Shown: positions 17,971 to 28,765, counted from the stretch's first letter. The stretch: 64,000 nt of DNA from Paenibacillus hexagrammi (GCF_021513275.1 NZ_CP090978.1:2170001-2234000), one strand, 5' to 3'. Notes: generated by a model from the letters alone, not told the origin. Translations and numbers: made by a program.

Positions 17971-18281
17971 GCAAGGAGCAGCCAAATAACAAGCCTACCC
18001 CGATCAAACAGGCGGTTGCGCTGAAATATACGCCGGAGCAGCAAAAAGCCCCGGTCGTCGTCGCCAAAGGTAAAGGCCATATGGCGGAGACAATTCTGCA
18101 AAAAGCAAAGGAAAATGGAGTACCGATTCAGGAAGACTCTTCGCTTGTGGAGGTGTTGTCCAAGCTGGATCTGGACCAGGAGATTCCTGCTGAGCTGTAT
18201 CAGCTCGTCGCGGAAGTGCTCAGCTTTATTTACCGCTCGGATCATCGGATGAGTGCGGGCAGCTCGCGGGGGCTGCTATGA
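17967..18281 (+). CDS. ylqH: FlhB C-terminal-domain homologue (YlqH)
   Basis: 104-residue soluble protein resembling only the cytoplasmic domain of FlhB/YscU. Compared with the real FlhB in this window, the segments AVALKY, APVVVAKGKGHMAETI, AKENGVPI and IPAELYQLVAEVLSFIY line up. The autocleavage motif NPTH of FlhB is replaced by TPIK, so self-cleavage is not expected. Its start overlaps the ylqG stop (ATGA), and its stop overlaps yraN. The pairing of a FliK-like and a FlhB-like protein mirrors the flagellar substrate-specificity switch, but the location is outside the flagellar operon. The function is not established. Confidence 0.85.
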   Translation: MSKEQPNNKPTPIKQAVALKYTPEQQKAPVVVAKGKGHMAETILQKAKENGVPIQEDSSLVEVLSKLDLDQEIPAELYQLVAEVLSFIYRSDHRMSAGSSRGLL

Positions 18282-18655
18282 CCATTGAACGCAAGGACCG
18301 GAGAAAAGAGCTGGGAGCGGCAGGCGAGGAAATGGCGGTACAGCTCTTAACCGATAAAGGATATACGATTAGCTCAAGAAATTGGAGATGCCGAGTAGGA
18401 GAAATTGACATCGTTGCGGAGAGTGAAGGTGTCCTTGTGTTTGTTGAAGTCCGAACCCGCAATTCTTCAAGAAGCTTCGGGATGGCTAAAGAATCCGTCG
18501 ATTACCGGAAGCAGATGAAGGTGAGAGAAGCGGCTCAGTATTACTTGGCGAGGTACAAGCTCTATGATCGGCGGGTCAGGTTCGATGTCTTGTCCATTCA
18601 AATGAATCAAATGCATGATCGTCCTCTCATTGAACATATTGAAGGAGCGTTCTAA
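18278..18655 (+). CDS. yraN: UPF0102 family nuclease-fold protein YraN
   Basis: 125-residue member of the YraN/UPF0102 family with a PD-(D/E)XK-type core: Glu in GEEMAV, Asp in GEIDIVAES and EVRTR. The motif order RNWRCRVGEIDIV then LVFVEVRTR is characteristic. Biochemical role is poorly known; a Holliday-junction-type nuclease is a common suggestion. It overlaps the preceding gene by four bases. The region after it faces comM on the opposite strand. An AAGGAGC/GCTCCTT pair around 18642-18700 followed by T5 could form a long, loose terminator. Confidence 0.93.
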   Translation: MTIERKDRRKELGAAGEEMAVQLLTDKGYTISSRNWRCRVGEIDIVAESEGVLVFVEVRTRNSSRSFGMAKESVDYRKQMKVREAAQYYLARYKLYDRRVRFDVLSIQMNQMHDRPLIEHIEGAF

Positions 18656-18758
18656 CGTGGAATGACAGCAGATGAGCTGCCAATCCTATAGAAAGCTCCT
18701 TTTTCAATACAACCAATATGAAGTTGGAGTTTAGAATAGAAGCTCAGATGTTCTAACG

Positions 18759-20314
18759 CTACATCGACTGTTTTTTATCCAAATTGCGATATTGTATCGC
18801 TTCCGCCACATGCTGAGGCATAATTTGCTCGCTCTGGTCCATGTCTGCAACGGTAAGGGCCAGCCTTAGAATCCGGTCATGCGCTCTTGCGCTTAGGCCA
18901 AGGGATTCGAATGAGGCTTCCATCAAGCGGCTGCCTTCGGGAGTCAATCGGCAAATCCTGCGAAGCAGCTTTCCGCTCAATTCGCTGTTCGTTTGGATCC
19001 CGGTACCTTGATAACGGCTCAACTGCCTCTGTTTAGCCATAAGCACTTGCTCCAACATTTTTTCAGACGAGAGGTTATCCGAATGATGGCTGAGCTGCGC
19101 GAAAGCCGGCTTGGGCACTTCAATGTGAAGATCGATTCGGTCGAGCAAGGGCCCCGATATTTTTGAACGATATTGGATGATTTTTAATGGACTGCAGGTG
19201 CATGGCTGCTGCTCGGATTCAGCGCCTAAATATCCGCAGGGGCAAGGGTTCATTGCCGCAATCAACATGAATTGGGAAGGGAAGCTGTACGTGGCTCTTG
19301 CTCTGCTGATATTCACTCTGCGGTCTTCAAGGGGCTGACGCAATACTTCCAGCACGCTTCGTGAGAATTCGGGAAGCTCATCCAAAAGAGTACGCCCCGA
19401 TGCGCTAAACTCACTTCACCGGGTTTGGGAATAGATCCGCCGCCAACGAGACCTGCAGCTGAGATGGTGTGATGCGGAGATCGGAAGGATCGTGCGCGCA
19501 GTAATGCCGAACGATCGGCAAGCTTGCCTGACGCACTGAATATTTTCGTTACTTCCAGAGCCTCGGAGTCTGACATAGGGGGGAGAATGGTGGGTAAACG
19601 CTTTGCAAGCATCGTTTTTCCCGTACCGGGAGGGCCAATCAGCATCATGTTGTGCATGCCGGCGGCAGCAACCATCATAGCCCGCTTTACTTGATATTGG
19701 CCGCTTACATCGGCAAAATCCTCACCGTACAAGGAGCTTTCAGCATGTTTTGTCATATTCTCGCTGCATGCATCTTCTTTATTCTCAACTAGAAGCTCAT
19801 CCCAAAGCGAGTCGTTCTTCGTACTTAATTGCGCGAGTCTTGTTAATGCGTAGACCTCTACACCATCAATCAGCTTAGCTTCCTGGGCGTTTTGCGCTGG
19901 AACTACAATTCGCTTTACACCCATCTTTTCAGCTGCATGCACCATGGATAACACGCCGGCTACAGGCCTTAACGTCCCGTCCAGAGCAAGCTCTCCTACA
20001 AGCAAAGTTTGTTCCGCAGCTTGAAAGGCTACCTGCCCACTAGAGATCAATATCCCCATGGCAATCGCTAGATCGAAAGAAGAACCCTCCTTGCGCAGGT
20101 CGGCCGGTGCCAGATTGACGGTAATCCGGTCCATGGGGAAAGTAAACCCGCAGTTTTTGATGGCGGAACGCACTCGTTCCACGGATTCTCGGATGGCTGT
20201 ATCGGGTAAGCCAACGAGGTTGATTTGGGGTAAGCCGCTTGAAATATCGACCTCGACTTCAATGATCTGACCTTCGATTCCTTGTAAGCATGCGCTTCTT
20301 ACTTTTCCGTACAT
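18759..20314 (-). CDS. comM: Mg-chelatase-like AAA+ helicase ComM (apparent one-base frameshift)
   Basis: YifB/ComM AAA+ protein; in naturally transformable bacteria ComM is a branch-migration helicase that helps integrate transforming DNA. The upstream frame carries the N-terminal domain (MYGKVRSACLQGIEGQ) and Walker A GPPGTGKTMLAKRL. It ends after AHRGVLF, where the family continues LDELPEFSRSVLEVLRQP. That continuation is encoded in the other frame from 19385 downward, through NPCPCGY to the end. One missing T in the minus-strand run CTCTTTTGG (19384-19387) explains the break and restores 518 residues, the normal length. Start: ATG at 20314 with AGGAAAGGTG upstream. Probably intact in the organism. 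Confidence 0.9.
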
Positions 20315-20514
20315 AATCAAATACACCTTTCCTTCCAAGAAGAGTGCAGTCTCGCTGCCCCATGTCTCAGGATTAAAGGTGCTTCCTTATTGATCCTATA
20401 TGGCTCCTATTTTACAGGAACTTCCTTGTGTCGTGCAATGGTTTCAAAGTTTTTCCTCGGAAGTCCTTATAATATGTCGAAAGTATGCACATACTTGGAA
20501 TTGAGGTGATGAAA
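20315..20514. other. Divergent intergenic region between comM and a zinc-ribbon gene
   Basis: About 200 bases that must hold promoters for both directions. I found no pair of -35 and -10 hexamers good enough to call, and no repeat or ORF. Confidence 0.4.
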
Positions 20515-20772
20515 ATGCAGGAAAAACCGTATTTTTGCCCGAATTGCCGTTCGAATCGCGTTAAATTCAGTGTGATTACCAGCTACTCGCAATTTTTCAT
20601 GAAGGACGCGCTTTCGGGTGCCATTCAGGAATTCCAAGAGCCTGATGCGATTCAAGAGGCGGAACCGACGATTCAATGTCAAGTATGCAGTTTTATCGGT
20701 AATGAGCTTCGCTTTATTAAACAAGCGGAGAGAGAACCTCGGATGAATACAACGACAACTACCATGTATTAA
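20515..20772 (+). CDS. Small zinc-ribbon protein, unknown function
   Basis: 85-residue protein with one CPNC pair near the N-terminus and one CQVC pair about 50 residues later, a likely four-cysteine zinc site. The middle is rich in Gln/Glu and the C-terminus ends in a Thr-rich tail. The ATG at 20515 was chosen because GAGGTG ends six bases before it; the ATGs at 20485 and 20509 lie upstream of or next to that site. It stands alone with its own terminator. I do not recognise the family. Confidence 0.75.
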   Translation: MQEKPYFCPNCRSNRVKFSVITSYSQFFMKDALSGAIQEFQEPDAIQEAEPTIQCQVCSFIGNELRFIKQAEREPRMNTTTTTMY

Positions 20773-20809
20773 TGGGGTCTGTATCACCTAGCTAGAGTTA
20801 CCCATGATC

Positions 20810-20848
20810 AAGACGCAACTTCTCAGTTATCAAGAAGTGCGTCTTTTT
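20810..20848 (+). terminator. Intrinsic terminator after the zinc-ribbon gene
   Basis: AAGACGCAACTTCT (20810-20823) pairs with AGAAGTGCGTCTT (20833-20845) with one bulged base, followed by a short T run. It lies about 40 bases after the stop. Confidence 0.82.
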
Positions 20849-20935
20849 ATATGCAGGGTGATAGCTAAAGTTTTTCACGGTGAAAGGAAACTTCTACCGC
20901 TAACTTGAAAAAAATAAGGAAACTGTCGAAAAAAA

Positions 20936-20944
20936 TGATACAAT
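20936..20944 (+). promoter_or_regulatory. Possible extended -10 promoter for sucCD
   Basis: TGATACAAT gives an extended -10 element in an A-rich region, with no good -35. It would give a leader of about 130 bases before sucC. No open frame or clear riboswitch structure is seen in that leader. Confidence 0.45.
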
Positions 20945-21079
20945 GGTTAGGGCTTGTAAAGAAGTGTGATACTAATTTCGGCTGCAGCTATTTGGTTGCT
21001 GTGCTGATGAATGGGAATCGCACTTTTCCCCATGCTTAACATGTAAAGAAAGTCCATACTGATAGGAGGATTTTAGGAA

Positions 21080-22240
21080 ATGAATATCCATGAGTACCAA
21101 GGAAAAGAAGTCCTGAGACAGTACGGAGTCAGCGTTCCTAAAGGTAAAGTTGCTTTTACTGTAGACGAAGCGGTTGAAGCGGCTAAAGAGCTTGGAACAT
21201 CTGTTGTTGTCGTTAAGGCACAAATTCATGCCGGAGGCCGCGGTAAAGCGGGTGGCGTGAAAGTAGCCAAAAACCTCGACGAAGTACGTACATACGCAAG
21301 CGAAATTTTGGGTAAGGTCCTTGTTACTCACCAAACAGGCCCTGAAGGCAAAGAAGTAAAGCGCCTTTTGATCGAACAAGGCTGCGATATTAAGAAAGAG
21401 TATTACGTGGGCGTAGTCGTAGATCGTGCTACTGGCTGCGTTGTTATGATGGCTTCCGAAGAGGGCGGTACGGAGATTGAGGAAGTTGCCGAGCATTCCC
21501 CAGAGAAAATTTTTAAAGAAGTGATTGACCCTGCAGTCGGCCTGCAAGCTTTCCAAGCTCGCAAATTGGCTTACGCGATTAATATTCCAACTGCGCTTGT
21601 GAACAAAGCGGTTAAATTCATGACGGCTCTGTACACAGCGTTTGTAGATAAAGATTGCTCGATCGCTGAGATCAACCCATTGGTTGTAACTGGTGATGGC
21701 GATGTCATGGCTCTGGATGCGAAGCTGAACTTCGACTCCAATGCACTGTATCGTCACAAAGATATTCAGGAGTTGCGTGACCTGGAAGAAGAAGACGAGA
21801 AGGAAATCCAAGCTTCCAAATTTGATCTGAGCTATATCGCTTTGGACGGAAACATCGGCTGCATGGTTAATGGAGCTGGTCTTGCTATGGCGACAATGGA
21901 CATTATCAAATACTACGGCGGAGATCCTGCTAACTTCCTTGACGTAGGGGGCGGCGCTACGAAAGAGAAAGTAACGGAAGCTTTCAAAATCATTCTGTCT
22001 GACGAACAAGTAAAAGGTATCTTCGTTAATATCTTCGGCGGTATCATGCGTTGCGACGTTATTGCTGAGGGTGTTGTAGCAGCTGCGAAAGAGCTTGGTC
22101 TTTCCCGTCCGCTTGTTGTGCGTTTGGAAGGTACGAACGTTGATCTTGGTAAGAAGATTCTTAACGAGTCCGGTCTGAACATCGTAGCGGCTGATTCCAT
22201 GGCTGACGGCGCTCAGAAAATCGTTGCTCTAGTTAAATAA
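21080..22240 (+). CDS. sucC: Succinyl-CoA synthetase beta subunit (ADP-forming)
   Basis: 386-residue ATP-grasp subunit of the TCA-cycle enzyme that makes succinate, CoA and ATP from succinyl-CoA. The start [17 protein letters not shown] and the ATP-grasp segment [17 protein letters not shown] (about residues 45-61) are diagnostic. CoA- and phosphate-handling residues appear in [19 protein letters not shown] and [15 protein letters not shown]. Ribosome binding site AGGAGG. sucD follows 56 bp downstream and ends the unit. An antisense frame across this gene (20972-22009) is a coding shadow. Confidence 0.98.
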   Translation: MNIHEYQGKEVLRQYGVSVPKGKVAFTVDEAVEAAKELGTSVVVVKAQIHAGGRGKAGGVKVAKNLDEVRTYASEILGKVLVTHQTGPEGKEVKRLLIEQGCDIKKEYYVGVVVDRATGCVVMMASEEGGTEIEEVAEHSPEKIFKEVIDPAVGLQAFQARKLAYAINIPTALVNKAVKFMTALYTAFVDKDCSIAEINPLVVTGDGDVMALDAKLNFDSNALYRHKDIQELRDLEEEDEKEIQASKFDLSYIALDGNIGCMVNGAGLAMATMDIIKYYGGDPANFLDVGGGATKEKVTEAFKIILSDEQVKGIFVNIFGGIMRCDVIAEGVVAAAKELGLSRPLVVRLEGTNVDLGKKILNESGLNIVAADSMADGAQKIVALVK

Positions 22241-22296
22241 TTTCCATAGCCCGAGTGGTTTTTTCATAAATAAATAGAGGATGTGAACTTTAGATC

Positions 22297-23229
22297 ATGA
22301 GTATTTTGGTCAATAAAAATACAAGAGTTATCACGCAAAATATGACGGGTAACACAGGTATGTTCCATACCAAAGGCGGTCTGGAGTACGGCACGCAAAT
22401 GGTTGCGGGCGCTGTTCCTGGTAAAGGCGGTCAAAACGTCGACTTCACATTGGAAGACGGTTCTACCGTTACTCTTCCTGTCTATAACACGGTTGCAGAA
22501 GCTAAAGCGGCTACAGATGCTAACGCATCGGTTATTTATGTACCGCCTGCTTTTGCAGCAGACGCGATCATGGAAGCAGTAGATGCTGACCTGGATCTTG
22601 TTATTTGTATTACTGAAGGTATTCCTGTACTTGACATGGTCAAAGTAAAACGCTATATGGAAGGCAAAAGAACGATCCTGATCGGACCTAACTGCCCAGG
22701 CGTCATTACTCCAGGCGAGTGCAAAATCGGCATTATGCCGGGCTACATCCATACGCCAGGACACGTTGGCGTTGTATCCCGTTCCGGAACATTGACGTAT
22801 GAAGCGGTTCATCAATTGACGACTCGCGGAATCGGACAATCTTCGGCTGTTGGTATCGGTGGAGACCCTGTTAAAGGCTCCGAGTTTATCGACATTTTGA
22901 AAATGTTCAATGAAGATCCTGATACTTATGCGGTTATCATGATTGGTGAAATTGGTGGTACGGCAGAAGAAGAAGCAGCTGAATGGATCGCGGCAAACAT
23001 GACGAAGCCGGTTGTCGGTTTCATCGGCGGTAAAACAGCGCCTCCAGGCAAACGTATGGGTCACGCTGGCGCTATCATTTCAGGCGGTAAAGGTACGGCT
23101 GCTGAGAAAGTGGCGACAATGGAGAGATGCGGTATCAAAGTTGCTGCAACACCATCTGAGATGGGCTCCACTTTGGTAAGCGTACTTGAAGAAAAAGGCA
23201 TTCTTGAAAAGTGCATTACAAAAAAATAA
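22297..23229 (+). CDS. sucD: Succinyl-CoA synthetase alpha subunit
   Basis: 310-residue alpha subunit, partner of SucC. The CoA-binding N-terminal Rossmann fold begins [18 protein letters not shown]. The phosphorylated histidine is His256 in [34 protein letters not shown] and [15 protein letters not shown] are conserved. The start ATG follows a weak purine-rich site (AGAGGATG). A terminator 19 bases after the stop ends the sucCD unit. Confidence 0.98.
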   Translation: MSILVNKNTRVITQNMTGNTGMFHTKGGLEYGTQMVAGAVPGKGGQNVDFTLEDGSTVTLPVYNTVAEAKAATDANASVIYVPPAFAADAIMEAVDADLDLVICITEGIPVLDMVKVKRYMEGKRTILIGPNCPGVITPGECKIGIMPGYIHTPGHVGVVSRSGTLTYEAVHQLTTRGIGQSSAVGIGGDPVKGSEFIDILKMFNEDPDTYAVIMIGEIGGTAEEEAAEWIAANMTKPVVGFIGGKTAPPGKRMGHAGAIISGGKGTAAEKVATMERCGIKVAATPSEMGSTLVSVLEEKGILEKCITKK

Positions 23230-23247
23230 GGCAAACACAAGGTAAGC

Positions 23248-23288
23248 AACCTTTCAATTCCCTTAACCGGGTACTGAAAGGTTTTTTT
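23248..23288 (+). terminator. Intrinsic terminator after sucD
   Basis: AACCTTTCA (23248-23256) pairs with TGAAAGGTT (23275-23283) around an 18-base loop, followed by a run of seven T. Confidence 0.85.
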
Positions 23289-23339
23289 ATTTTCTAGCAG
23301 GCTTTCTATTTGTTTTCTTGAAAAGGAGTGTATATACTT

Positions 23340-24431
23340 ATGGATAATCGCTTCATTATATTTGGTTTGCATGAGATTGAAGGAGTAGGCTGGCAGTCGA
23401 TGTTACGACTTCTTACCGCTTTTCCTGAACCCTACCAATTGTTTGGCCTTTCCGCCGAGCAAATCGCTTCATGCGGTGTGAAACGGTCGATCGCTGAACG
23501 CATCGCCTCTGAATTTACTCCCGGATTTATCGAGATTAAGCTTCAATTATATAAGAAGCATTCCATTCAATTCTTGACGATTGTGGATGAAATGTACCCC
23601 GCTATTCTGAAAGAAATCGCTCAACCTCCTTGGATTCTTTATTATAAAGGCGATCCGGCGTACCTACAGATGAGGTCGATTGGAATTGTTGGAACGCGTA
23701 TGCCAACTCCCTATGGGAAGAAGATCGCATCCCAATTGGCAGCTCAATTGTCAAAGGCCGGCTTTGGCGTCGTAAGCGGTTTGGCGCGAGGCATCGATAG
23801 TCATGCTCATTTGGGCGCCTTGCAGGGCAGTGCAAAGACGGTAGCCGTGTTAGGCTGTGGAATTAACCAGATCTACCCGCGTGAGAATGCCCCATTGTAC
23901 AAGCAAATCGAGCAAGAGGGAATTATTGTCTCGGAATACCCCATTGACACGAAGATGCATCCTGGAATGTTTCCTCAGCGAAATCGAATTATCGCGGGGT
24001 TGTCTCTAGGGGTGGTGGTCGTGGAAGCAGCTGCTGATAGCGGCTCACTCATAACGGCGAATTTTGCCGTAGATGAATCGAGGGATGTGTTCGCAGTACC
24101 AGGTCCAATCACCTCGCTGCAAAGCCAAGGCGTGTACGAGCTCTTACGTAAGGGAGCACGGATTGTGACGCGGGTGGAGGATATTCTTCATGATTATCAT
24201 TACCTTCTAAGCGAGTCAGAGAAAAGCGCACTTCATAGGACTCAAGCCTCAGCTGAGCTGACGAATGAGGAGGCGGAAATCGCTCGAATGTTGTCGGATG
24301 TTCCGGTTACGATCGACGAGCTGCTGGAGGGGAGTCAATTTACGTTTGGACATTTGCATGCAGTTCTGTTATCTTTACTATTGAAAAAGGCGATTAAACA
24401 GCTTCCAGGATCTTCTTACATATTAGCATAG
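23340..24431 (+). CDS. dprA: DNA processing protein DprA
   Basis: 363-residue protein that loads RecA onto incoming single-stranded DNA during natural transformation. The Rossmann-type core shows [45 protein letters not shown] and [22 protein letters not shown]-terminal winged-helix-like region ([20 protein letters not shown]) is present. The ATG at 23340 follows AAGGAG; the GTG at 23328 overlaps that site. Together with comM this window holds two DNA-uptake genes. topA follows 67 bases later. Confidence 0.96.
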   Translation: MDNRFIIFGLHEIEGVGWQSMLRLLTAFPEPYQLFGLSAEQIASCGVKRSIAERIASEFTPGFIEIKLQLYKKHSIQFLTIVDEMYPAILKEIAQPPWILYYKGDPAYLQMRSIGIVGTRMPTPYGKKIASQLAAQLSKAGFGVVSGLARGIDSHAHLGALQGSAKTVAVLGCGINQIYPRENAPLYKQIEQEGIIVSEYPIDTKMHPGMFPQRNRIIAGLSLGVVVVEAAADSGSLITANFAVDESRDVFAVPGPITSLQSQGVYELLRKGARIVTRVEDILHDYHYLLSESEKSALHRTQASAELTNEEAEIARMLSDVPVTIDELLEGSQFTFGHLHAVLLSLLLKKAIKQLPGSSYILA

Positions 24432-24498
24432 GCTGCTCAAGGGGCTATTCTTCTCGCCAATAGACTTAATCGGAGACCACGAGGGGAGGAAGGACGAT

Positions 24499-26601
24499 AT
24501 GGCGGATTCTCTTGTCATCGTCGAATCACCAGCAAAAGCCAAAACCATCGGTAAATATCTGGGCAGCAAATACATCGTTAAAGCCTCGATGGGTCACATT
24601 CGAGACCTTCCGAAAAGCCAAATTGGCGTTGAAGTCGAACGAAACTTTGAGCCTAAATACATAACGATACGCGGCAAAGGCTCGGTTCTTAAAGAACTGA
24701 AGGATGCCAGTAAAAAAGTGAAAAAAATATATCTCGCAGCTGACCCGGATCGTGAGGGTGAAGCGATCGCGTGGCACCTGGCTCACTACTTGGACGTAGG
24801 TCAAGAGGAAGCCTGCCGCGTTGTTTTCAATGAGATTACCAAGGACGCTGTGAAGGATGCATTCAAAACACCGCGGCGCATTAATCAAGACCTTGTAAAC
24901 GCTCAGCAAGCAAGACGCATTCTGGATCGGTTGGTTGGTTACAAGATAAGCCCTCTACTTTGGAAAAAGGTGAAAAAAGGGCTATCTGCTGGCCGCGTTC
25001 AATCCGTAGCCGTTAAGTTAATTATGGACCGGGAGAATGAAATCAAGGCTTTTGAGCCGGAAGAATACTGGTCTATCACTGTGTCGCTCGAGTCAGGCAA
25101 AAGTGTGTTTGAAGCTAAATATCACAGTTTGAATGGCGAGAAGAAGGAGCTTCACTCCGAAGAGGATGTTAAGCTGGTGCTGGAAGCGATGGGCAGCGGT
25201 GATTTTGTTGTCCGTGAGATCAAGGAAAAGGAACGCCAGCGTAATCCGTCCCCGCCTTTTATTACAAGCTCCCTGCAGCAGGAAGCTGCCCGCAAGCTGA
25301 ATTTCAGGGCATCCAAGACGATGTCCGTTGCGCAGCAGCTCTATGAAGGTATTGATCTTGGTAAAGAAGGCACAGTAGGTTTAATTACCTATATGAGAAC
25401 GGATTCCACAAGGATTTCGCCGGTAGCTCAAGAGGAAGCGAAAGAGTTTATCTTGGCAAAGTACGGCGCTGCCTTTTATCCGGAAACGCCTCGCCAATAC
25501 ATAAAGAAGAATGCTAATGCCCAGGATGCGCATGAAGCCATTAGACCAACGTCTGTGCTGCGAGAGCCTGAGCAGATGAAGGGATTTTTGAGCAAAGATC
25601 AATTCCGCTTGTACAAGCTCGTTTGGGAGAGATTCGTAGCGAGCCAAATGGCTTCAGCGGTTTTGGATACTATGACCGTCGATTTGGCTGCGGGCGAAAC
25701 GATGTTTAGAGCTGCGGGTTCCAAGATGAAATTCCCGGGTTTCATGAAAGTATACGTGGAGAGCAATGACGATGGAACGACGGAGGAAGATAAGCTTCTG
25801 CCTCCTTTGACAAAAGGGGATCAGCTGCAGAAGCAAAGTATCGACCCGAAGCAGCATTTCACGCAACCGCCGCCAAGATATACGGAAGCTCGCCTAGTTC
25901 GTGCGTTGGAGGAAATGGGGATCGGACGCCCAAGTACATATGCACCTACCCTAGAAACCATCCAGAAGCGCGGATATGTGGCTATTGAGGAGAAAAAGTT
26001 CGTTCCTACGGAGCTCGGTGAACTCGTCATTCAACTCATGCAGGAATTTTTCCCGGAAATTCTCGATATCGAATTCACGGCGCATATGGAAGAAGAACTC
26101 GATTTTGTAGAAGAAGGCAAGGAAGATTGGGTTAAAGTTCTGGATTCGTTCTATTCATCCTTTGAAAAGCGTCTGGAAGTCGCGGAAGAAGAGATGAAAG
26201 AAATTGAGATTCAAGATGAGGTATCGGACGAAATCTGTGAGAAATGCGGTAAGCATTTGGTTTATAAAATGGGCCGCTTTGGAAAATTCCTGGCGTGCTC
26301 CGGATTCCCGGACTGCCGCAATACGAAGCCGATTATCAAGGATATTGGGGTGACCTGCCCGACTTGCCACGAAGGTAAAATTGTTGAGCGAAGAAGCAAG
26401 AAGGGACGCGTGTTCTACGGCTGTGACCGTTATCCGGAGTGTGACTTTGTTTCCTGGGATAAGCCGGTCAGCAAGCCTTGTCCGCAGTGCAGTTCCATGC
26501 TGATCGAAAAGAGAAGCAAGAGCGGCGCGACCCATCAATGCATTCAATGTGACTTCAAAGAAGACGCTGCGGAAGATGCCAGCGATGATGTGAAAGAGTA
26601 G
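24499..26601 (+). CDS. topA: DNA topoisomerase I
   Basis: 700-residue type IA topoisomerase that relaxes negative supercoils. The N-terminal TOPRIM domain has the acidic triad [15 protein letters not shown] (about residue 82). The active-site tyrosine is Tyr298 in [12 protein letters not shown]. Three C-terminal four-cysteine zinc ribbons follow from about residue 580 (CEKCG..CSGFPDC, CPTC..CDRYPEC, CPQC..CIQC). Length is standard for Firmicutes. The ATG has GAGGAAGGA upstream. Order dprA-topA-trmFO as in Bacillus. Confidence 0.98.
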   Translation: MADSLVIVESPAKAKTIGKYLGSKYIVKASMGHIRDLPKSQIGVEVERNFEPKYITIRGKGSVLKELKDASKKVKKIYLAADPDREGEAIAWHLAHYLDVGQEEACRVVFNEITKDAVKDAFKTPRRINQDLVNAQQARRILDRLVGYKISPLLWKKVKKGLSAGRVQSVAVKLIMDRENEIKAFEPEEYWSITVSLESGKSVFEAKYHSLNGEKKELHSEEDVKLVLEAMGSGDFVVREIKEKERQRNPSPPFITSSLQQEAARKLNFRASKTMSVAQQLYEGIDLGKEGTVGLITYMRTDSTRISPVAQEEAKEFILAKYGAAFYPETPRQYIKKNANAQDAHEAIRPTSVLREPEQMKGFLSKDQFRLYKLVWERFVASQMASAVLDTMTVDLAAGETMFRAAGSKMKFPGFMKVYVESNDDGTTEEDKLLPPLTKGDQLQKQSIDPKQHFTQPPPRYTEARLVRALEEMGIGRPSTYAPTLETIQKRGYVAIEEKKFVPTELGELVIQLMQEFFPEILDIEFTAHMEEELDFVEEGKEDWVKVLDSFYSSFEKRLEVAEEEMKEIEIQDEVSDEICEKCGKHLVYKMGRFGKFLACSGFPDCRNTKPIIKDIGVTCPTCHEGKIVERRSKKGRVFYGCDRYPECDFVSWDKPVSKPCPQCSSMLIEKRSKSGATHQCIQCDFKEDAAEDASDDVKE

Positions 26602-26614
26602 AGGTGTACCGATT

Positions 26615-27943
26615 TTGTCTGAATATCCAAAAGTTACAGTAATCGGAGCAGGCCTAGCCGGCAGTGAAGCTGCATGGCAGATCGCCAAGCAAGGCGTGCC
26701 CGTCGTGTTATATGAAATGAGGCCGGTTCGCAAGACGCCGGCTCATATTACCGATCAATTTGCCGAGCTTGTATGCAGCAACTCGCTTCGCGCTAATGGA
26801 CTAACGAATGCTGTCGGGGTCCTGAAAGAAGAAATGAGACGAATGGACTCCTTGATTCTTTCTTGTGCCGATAAGCATGCAGTGCCTGCTGGCGGAGCTC
26901 TTGCAGTAGACAGGGAAGGCTTTTCGCAGGAGGTTACTTCCACTCTTCGGAACCATCCATTGATTGAGGTACGCAATGAAGAGATGCAAACACTGCCTGA
27001 AGGAATTACTATCGTAGCTTCAGGCCCGCTGACATCTCCTTCTTTGTCTGCTGAACTGAAGCAGCTGATGGGTGAGGAGTACCTGTACTTTTATGACGCT
27101 GCCGCTCCTATCGTGGAGAAAGAATCCATCGATATGAATAAAGTCTACTTGGCTTCCCGCTATGATAAAGGGGAGGCTGCCTATTTAAATTGCCCTATGA
27201 CCGAAGAAGAGTTTAACGTCTTCTATGAAGCTTTGATCAGCGCAGAGGTTGCGGAGCTGAAGGATTTTGAGAAAGAAATTTATTTCGAGGGCTGTATGCC
27301 GATCGAGGTTATGGCTAAGCGCGGCAAGCAAACCGTATTGTTCGGTCCGATGAAACCGGTCGGTCTAATCAATCCTCATACAGGCAAGCTGCCTCATGCT
27401 GTGGTACAGCTTCGCCAAGACAACGCTGCTGGTACGCTGTATAATTTGGTAGGTTTCCAAACACACCTCAAATGGGGAGAACAAAAGCGTGTATTATCGC
27501 TTATCCCAGGACTAGAGAACGCTGAATTCGTTCGATATGGGGTTATGCACCGAAATACATTTATTAATTCTCCAAAGCTTCTTGAGGCAACGTATCAATT
27601 CAAGCACCGATCCAATTTGTTCTTCGCAGGACAAATGACAGGTGTTGAAGGTTATGTTGAGTCTGCTGCATCAGGACTGATTGCAGGACTGAATGCAGGG
27701 CGTTTGGCTAAGAACGAAGATTGTCTCGTATTCCCTGCGGAAACGACACTAGGGAGTATGGCCCATTATATTACGACTGCAGACTTCAAGCATTTTCAAC
27801 CGATGAACGCGAATTTCGGACTCCTTCCGCCGCTTCCGCAGCGAATCCGTAACAAGAAGGAGAAGTACGAAATACTGGCAAACCGTGCACTGGAAAGTAT
27901 TCAGAATTTTACACAAATTGAGCATCGTTTAACTTGTAAGTAA
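26615..27943 (+). CDS. trmFO: tRNA m5U54 methyltransferase TrmFO (folate- and FAD-dependent)
   Basis: 442-residue flavoprotein that makes 5-methyluridine at tRNA position 54 using methylenetetrahydrofolate. The FAD-binding motif is [13 protein letters not shown] (about residues 9-21), with [25 protein letters not shown] and [16 protein letters not shown] all conserved. The start is the TTG at 26615, supported by GAGGTG spanning the topA stop codon; no ATG or GTG is available before the FAD motif. Full family length. Confidence 0.96.
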   Translation: MSEYPKVTVIGAGLAGSEAAWQIAKQGVPVVLYEMRPVRKTPAHITDQFAELVCSNSLRANGLTNAVGVLKEEMRRMDSLILSCADKHAVPAGGALAVDREGFSQEVTSTLRNHPLIEVRNEEMQTLPEGITIVASGPLTSPSLSAELKQLMGEEYLYFYDAAAPIVEKESIDMNKVYLASRYDKGEAAYLNCPMTEEEFNVFYEALISAEVAELKDFEKEIYFEGCMPIEVMAKRGKQTVLFGPMKPVGLINPHTGKLPHAVVQLRQDNAAGTLYNLVGFQTHLKWGEQKRVLSLIPGLENAEFVRYGVMHRNTFINSPKLLEATYQFKHRSNLFFAGQMTGVEGYVESAASGLIAGLNAGRLAKNEDCLVFPAETTLGSMAHYITTADFKHFQPMNANFGLLPPLPQRIRNKKEKYEILANRALESIQNFTQIEHRLTCK

Positions 27944-28179
27944 GATTCAGCCTGTGTTACTATAATTATGCTTTTATGAAATCGGACTCCGGAGCAGCAA
28001 CAAAACCAACGTTTTTGTGGCTGCTTCTCATTTATTTACATGCAAGGAACATATAATGAACGAGCAGGGATGAACGGCTTATCCGTTACCATCACCGAGC
28101 TGCGTTCTTTTTATGTGTCATGGTCTGATTGTATTTGTAAGTGTGAATGTTACAAGAATCCCATAATGAGGTGAAACGG
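27944..28179. other. Gap between trmFO and hslV; no xerC gene present
   Basis: In B. subtilis the recombinase gene codV (xerC) lies here. This 236-base stretch has no such gene and no remnant I can recognise. It holds a hairpin with one imperfect arm (GAGCAGCAACAAAAC near 27992 with GTTTTTGTGGCTGCTTCTC near 28011-28029), followed by a weakly T-rich stretch, which may end trmFO transcription. A TATAAT at 27961-27966 has no well-spaced -35. Confidence 0.6.
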
Positions 28180-28734
28180 ATGGATCCAAAGCATGCAACG
28201 TTTCATGCAACTACGATATTTGCAATTCGTCATCAGGGCAAAGGAGCGATCGCTGGAGACGGGCAGGTAACGTTTGGCAATAGTATGATTATGAAGGGGA
28301 GCGCCAAGAAAGTAAGGCGTTTATATAGAGGGAAAGTGATTGCTGGCTTTGCAGGCTCTGTTGCGGATGCCATAACCTTGTTCGAGAAGTTCGAAGGCAA
28401 GCTGGAAGAGCATCACGGCAACCTGCAGCGCGCGGCTGTAGAACTAACAAAGGACTGGAGGCAAGACCGTGTACTCCGAAAGCTGGAGGCCATGATGATT
28501 GTTATGGACGCTACAGGGCTTTTGCTTCTTTCCGGTAATGGAGAAATTATTGAACCGGATGACGGTATTTTGGCAATTGGCTCGGGCGGTAGCTTCGCAT
28601 TAGCTGCTGGCAGGGCCCTACATAGACATGCGCCGAATTTGAGCGCTAAAGAAATTGCTCATGCTGCACTGACAACCGCGGCAGAGATATGTGTATTTAC
28701 AAATCATAATATCATTGTAGAAGAAATTGAATAG
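28180..28734 (+). CDS. hslV: HslV (ClpQ) protease subunit of the HslUV complex
   Basis: 184-residue proteasome-like peptidase that forms a chamber capped by HslU. Conserved [43 protein letters not shown] and [23 protein letters not shown]. The start ATG at 28180 has GAGGTG upstream, giving ten residues ([10 protein letters not shown]) before the TTI that aligns with the mature Thr1 of the E. coli enzyme. Neither Thr nor Ser follows Met directly, so the true N-terminus and nucleophile are uncertain. The GTG/TTG-type starts further upstream lack a ribosome binding site. Confidence 0.95.
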   Translation: MDPKHATFHATTIFAIRHQGKGAIAGDGQVTFGNSMIMKGSAKKVRRLYRGKVIAGFAGSVADAITLFEKFEGKLEEHHGNLQRAAVELTKDWRQDRVLRKLEAMMIVMDATGLLLLSGNGEIIEPDDGILAIGSGGSFALAAGRALHRHAPNLSAKEIAHAALTTAAEICVFTNHNIIVEEIE

Positions 28735-28765
28735 CACTTTACGGATTGAAATAGGAGGGTTCCAA

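Noticed and set aside
20972..23064. Long minus-strand frames of 345 and 266 codons opposite sucC and sucD
   Set aside because: They mirror the strong codon bias of highly expressed genes on the plus strand, have no ribosome binding sites and give Cys/Phe/Arg-rich proteins without family character.
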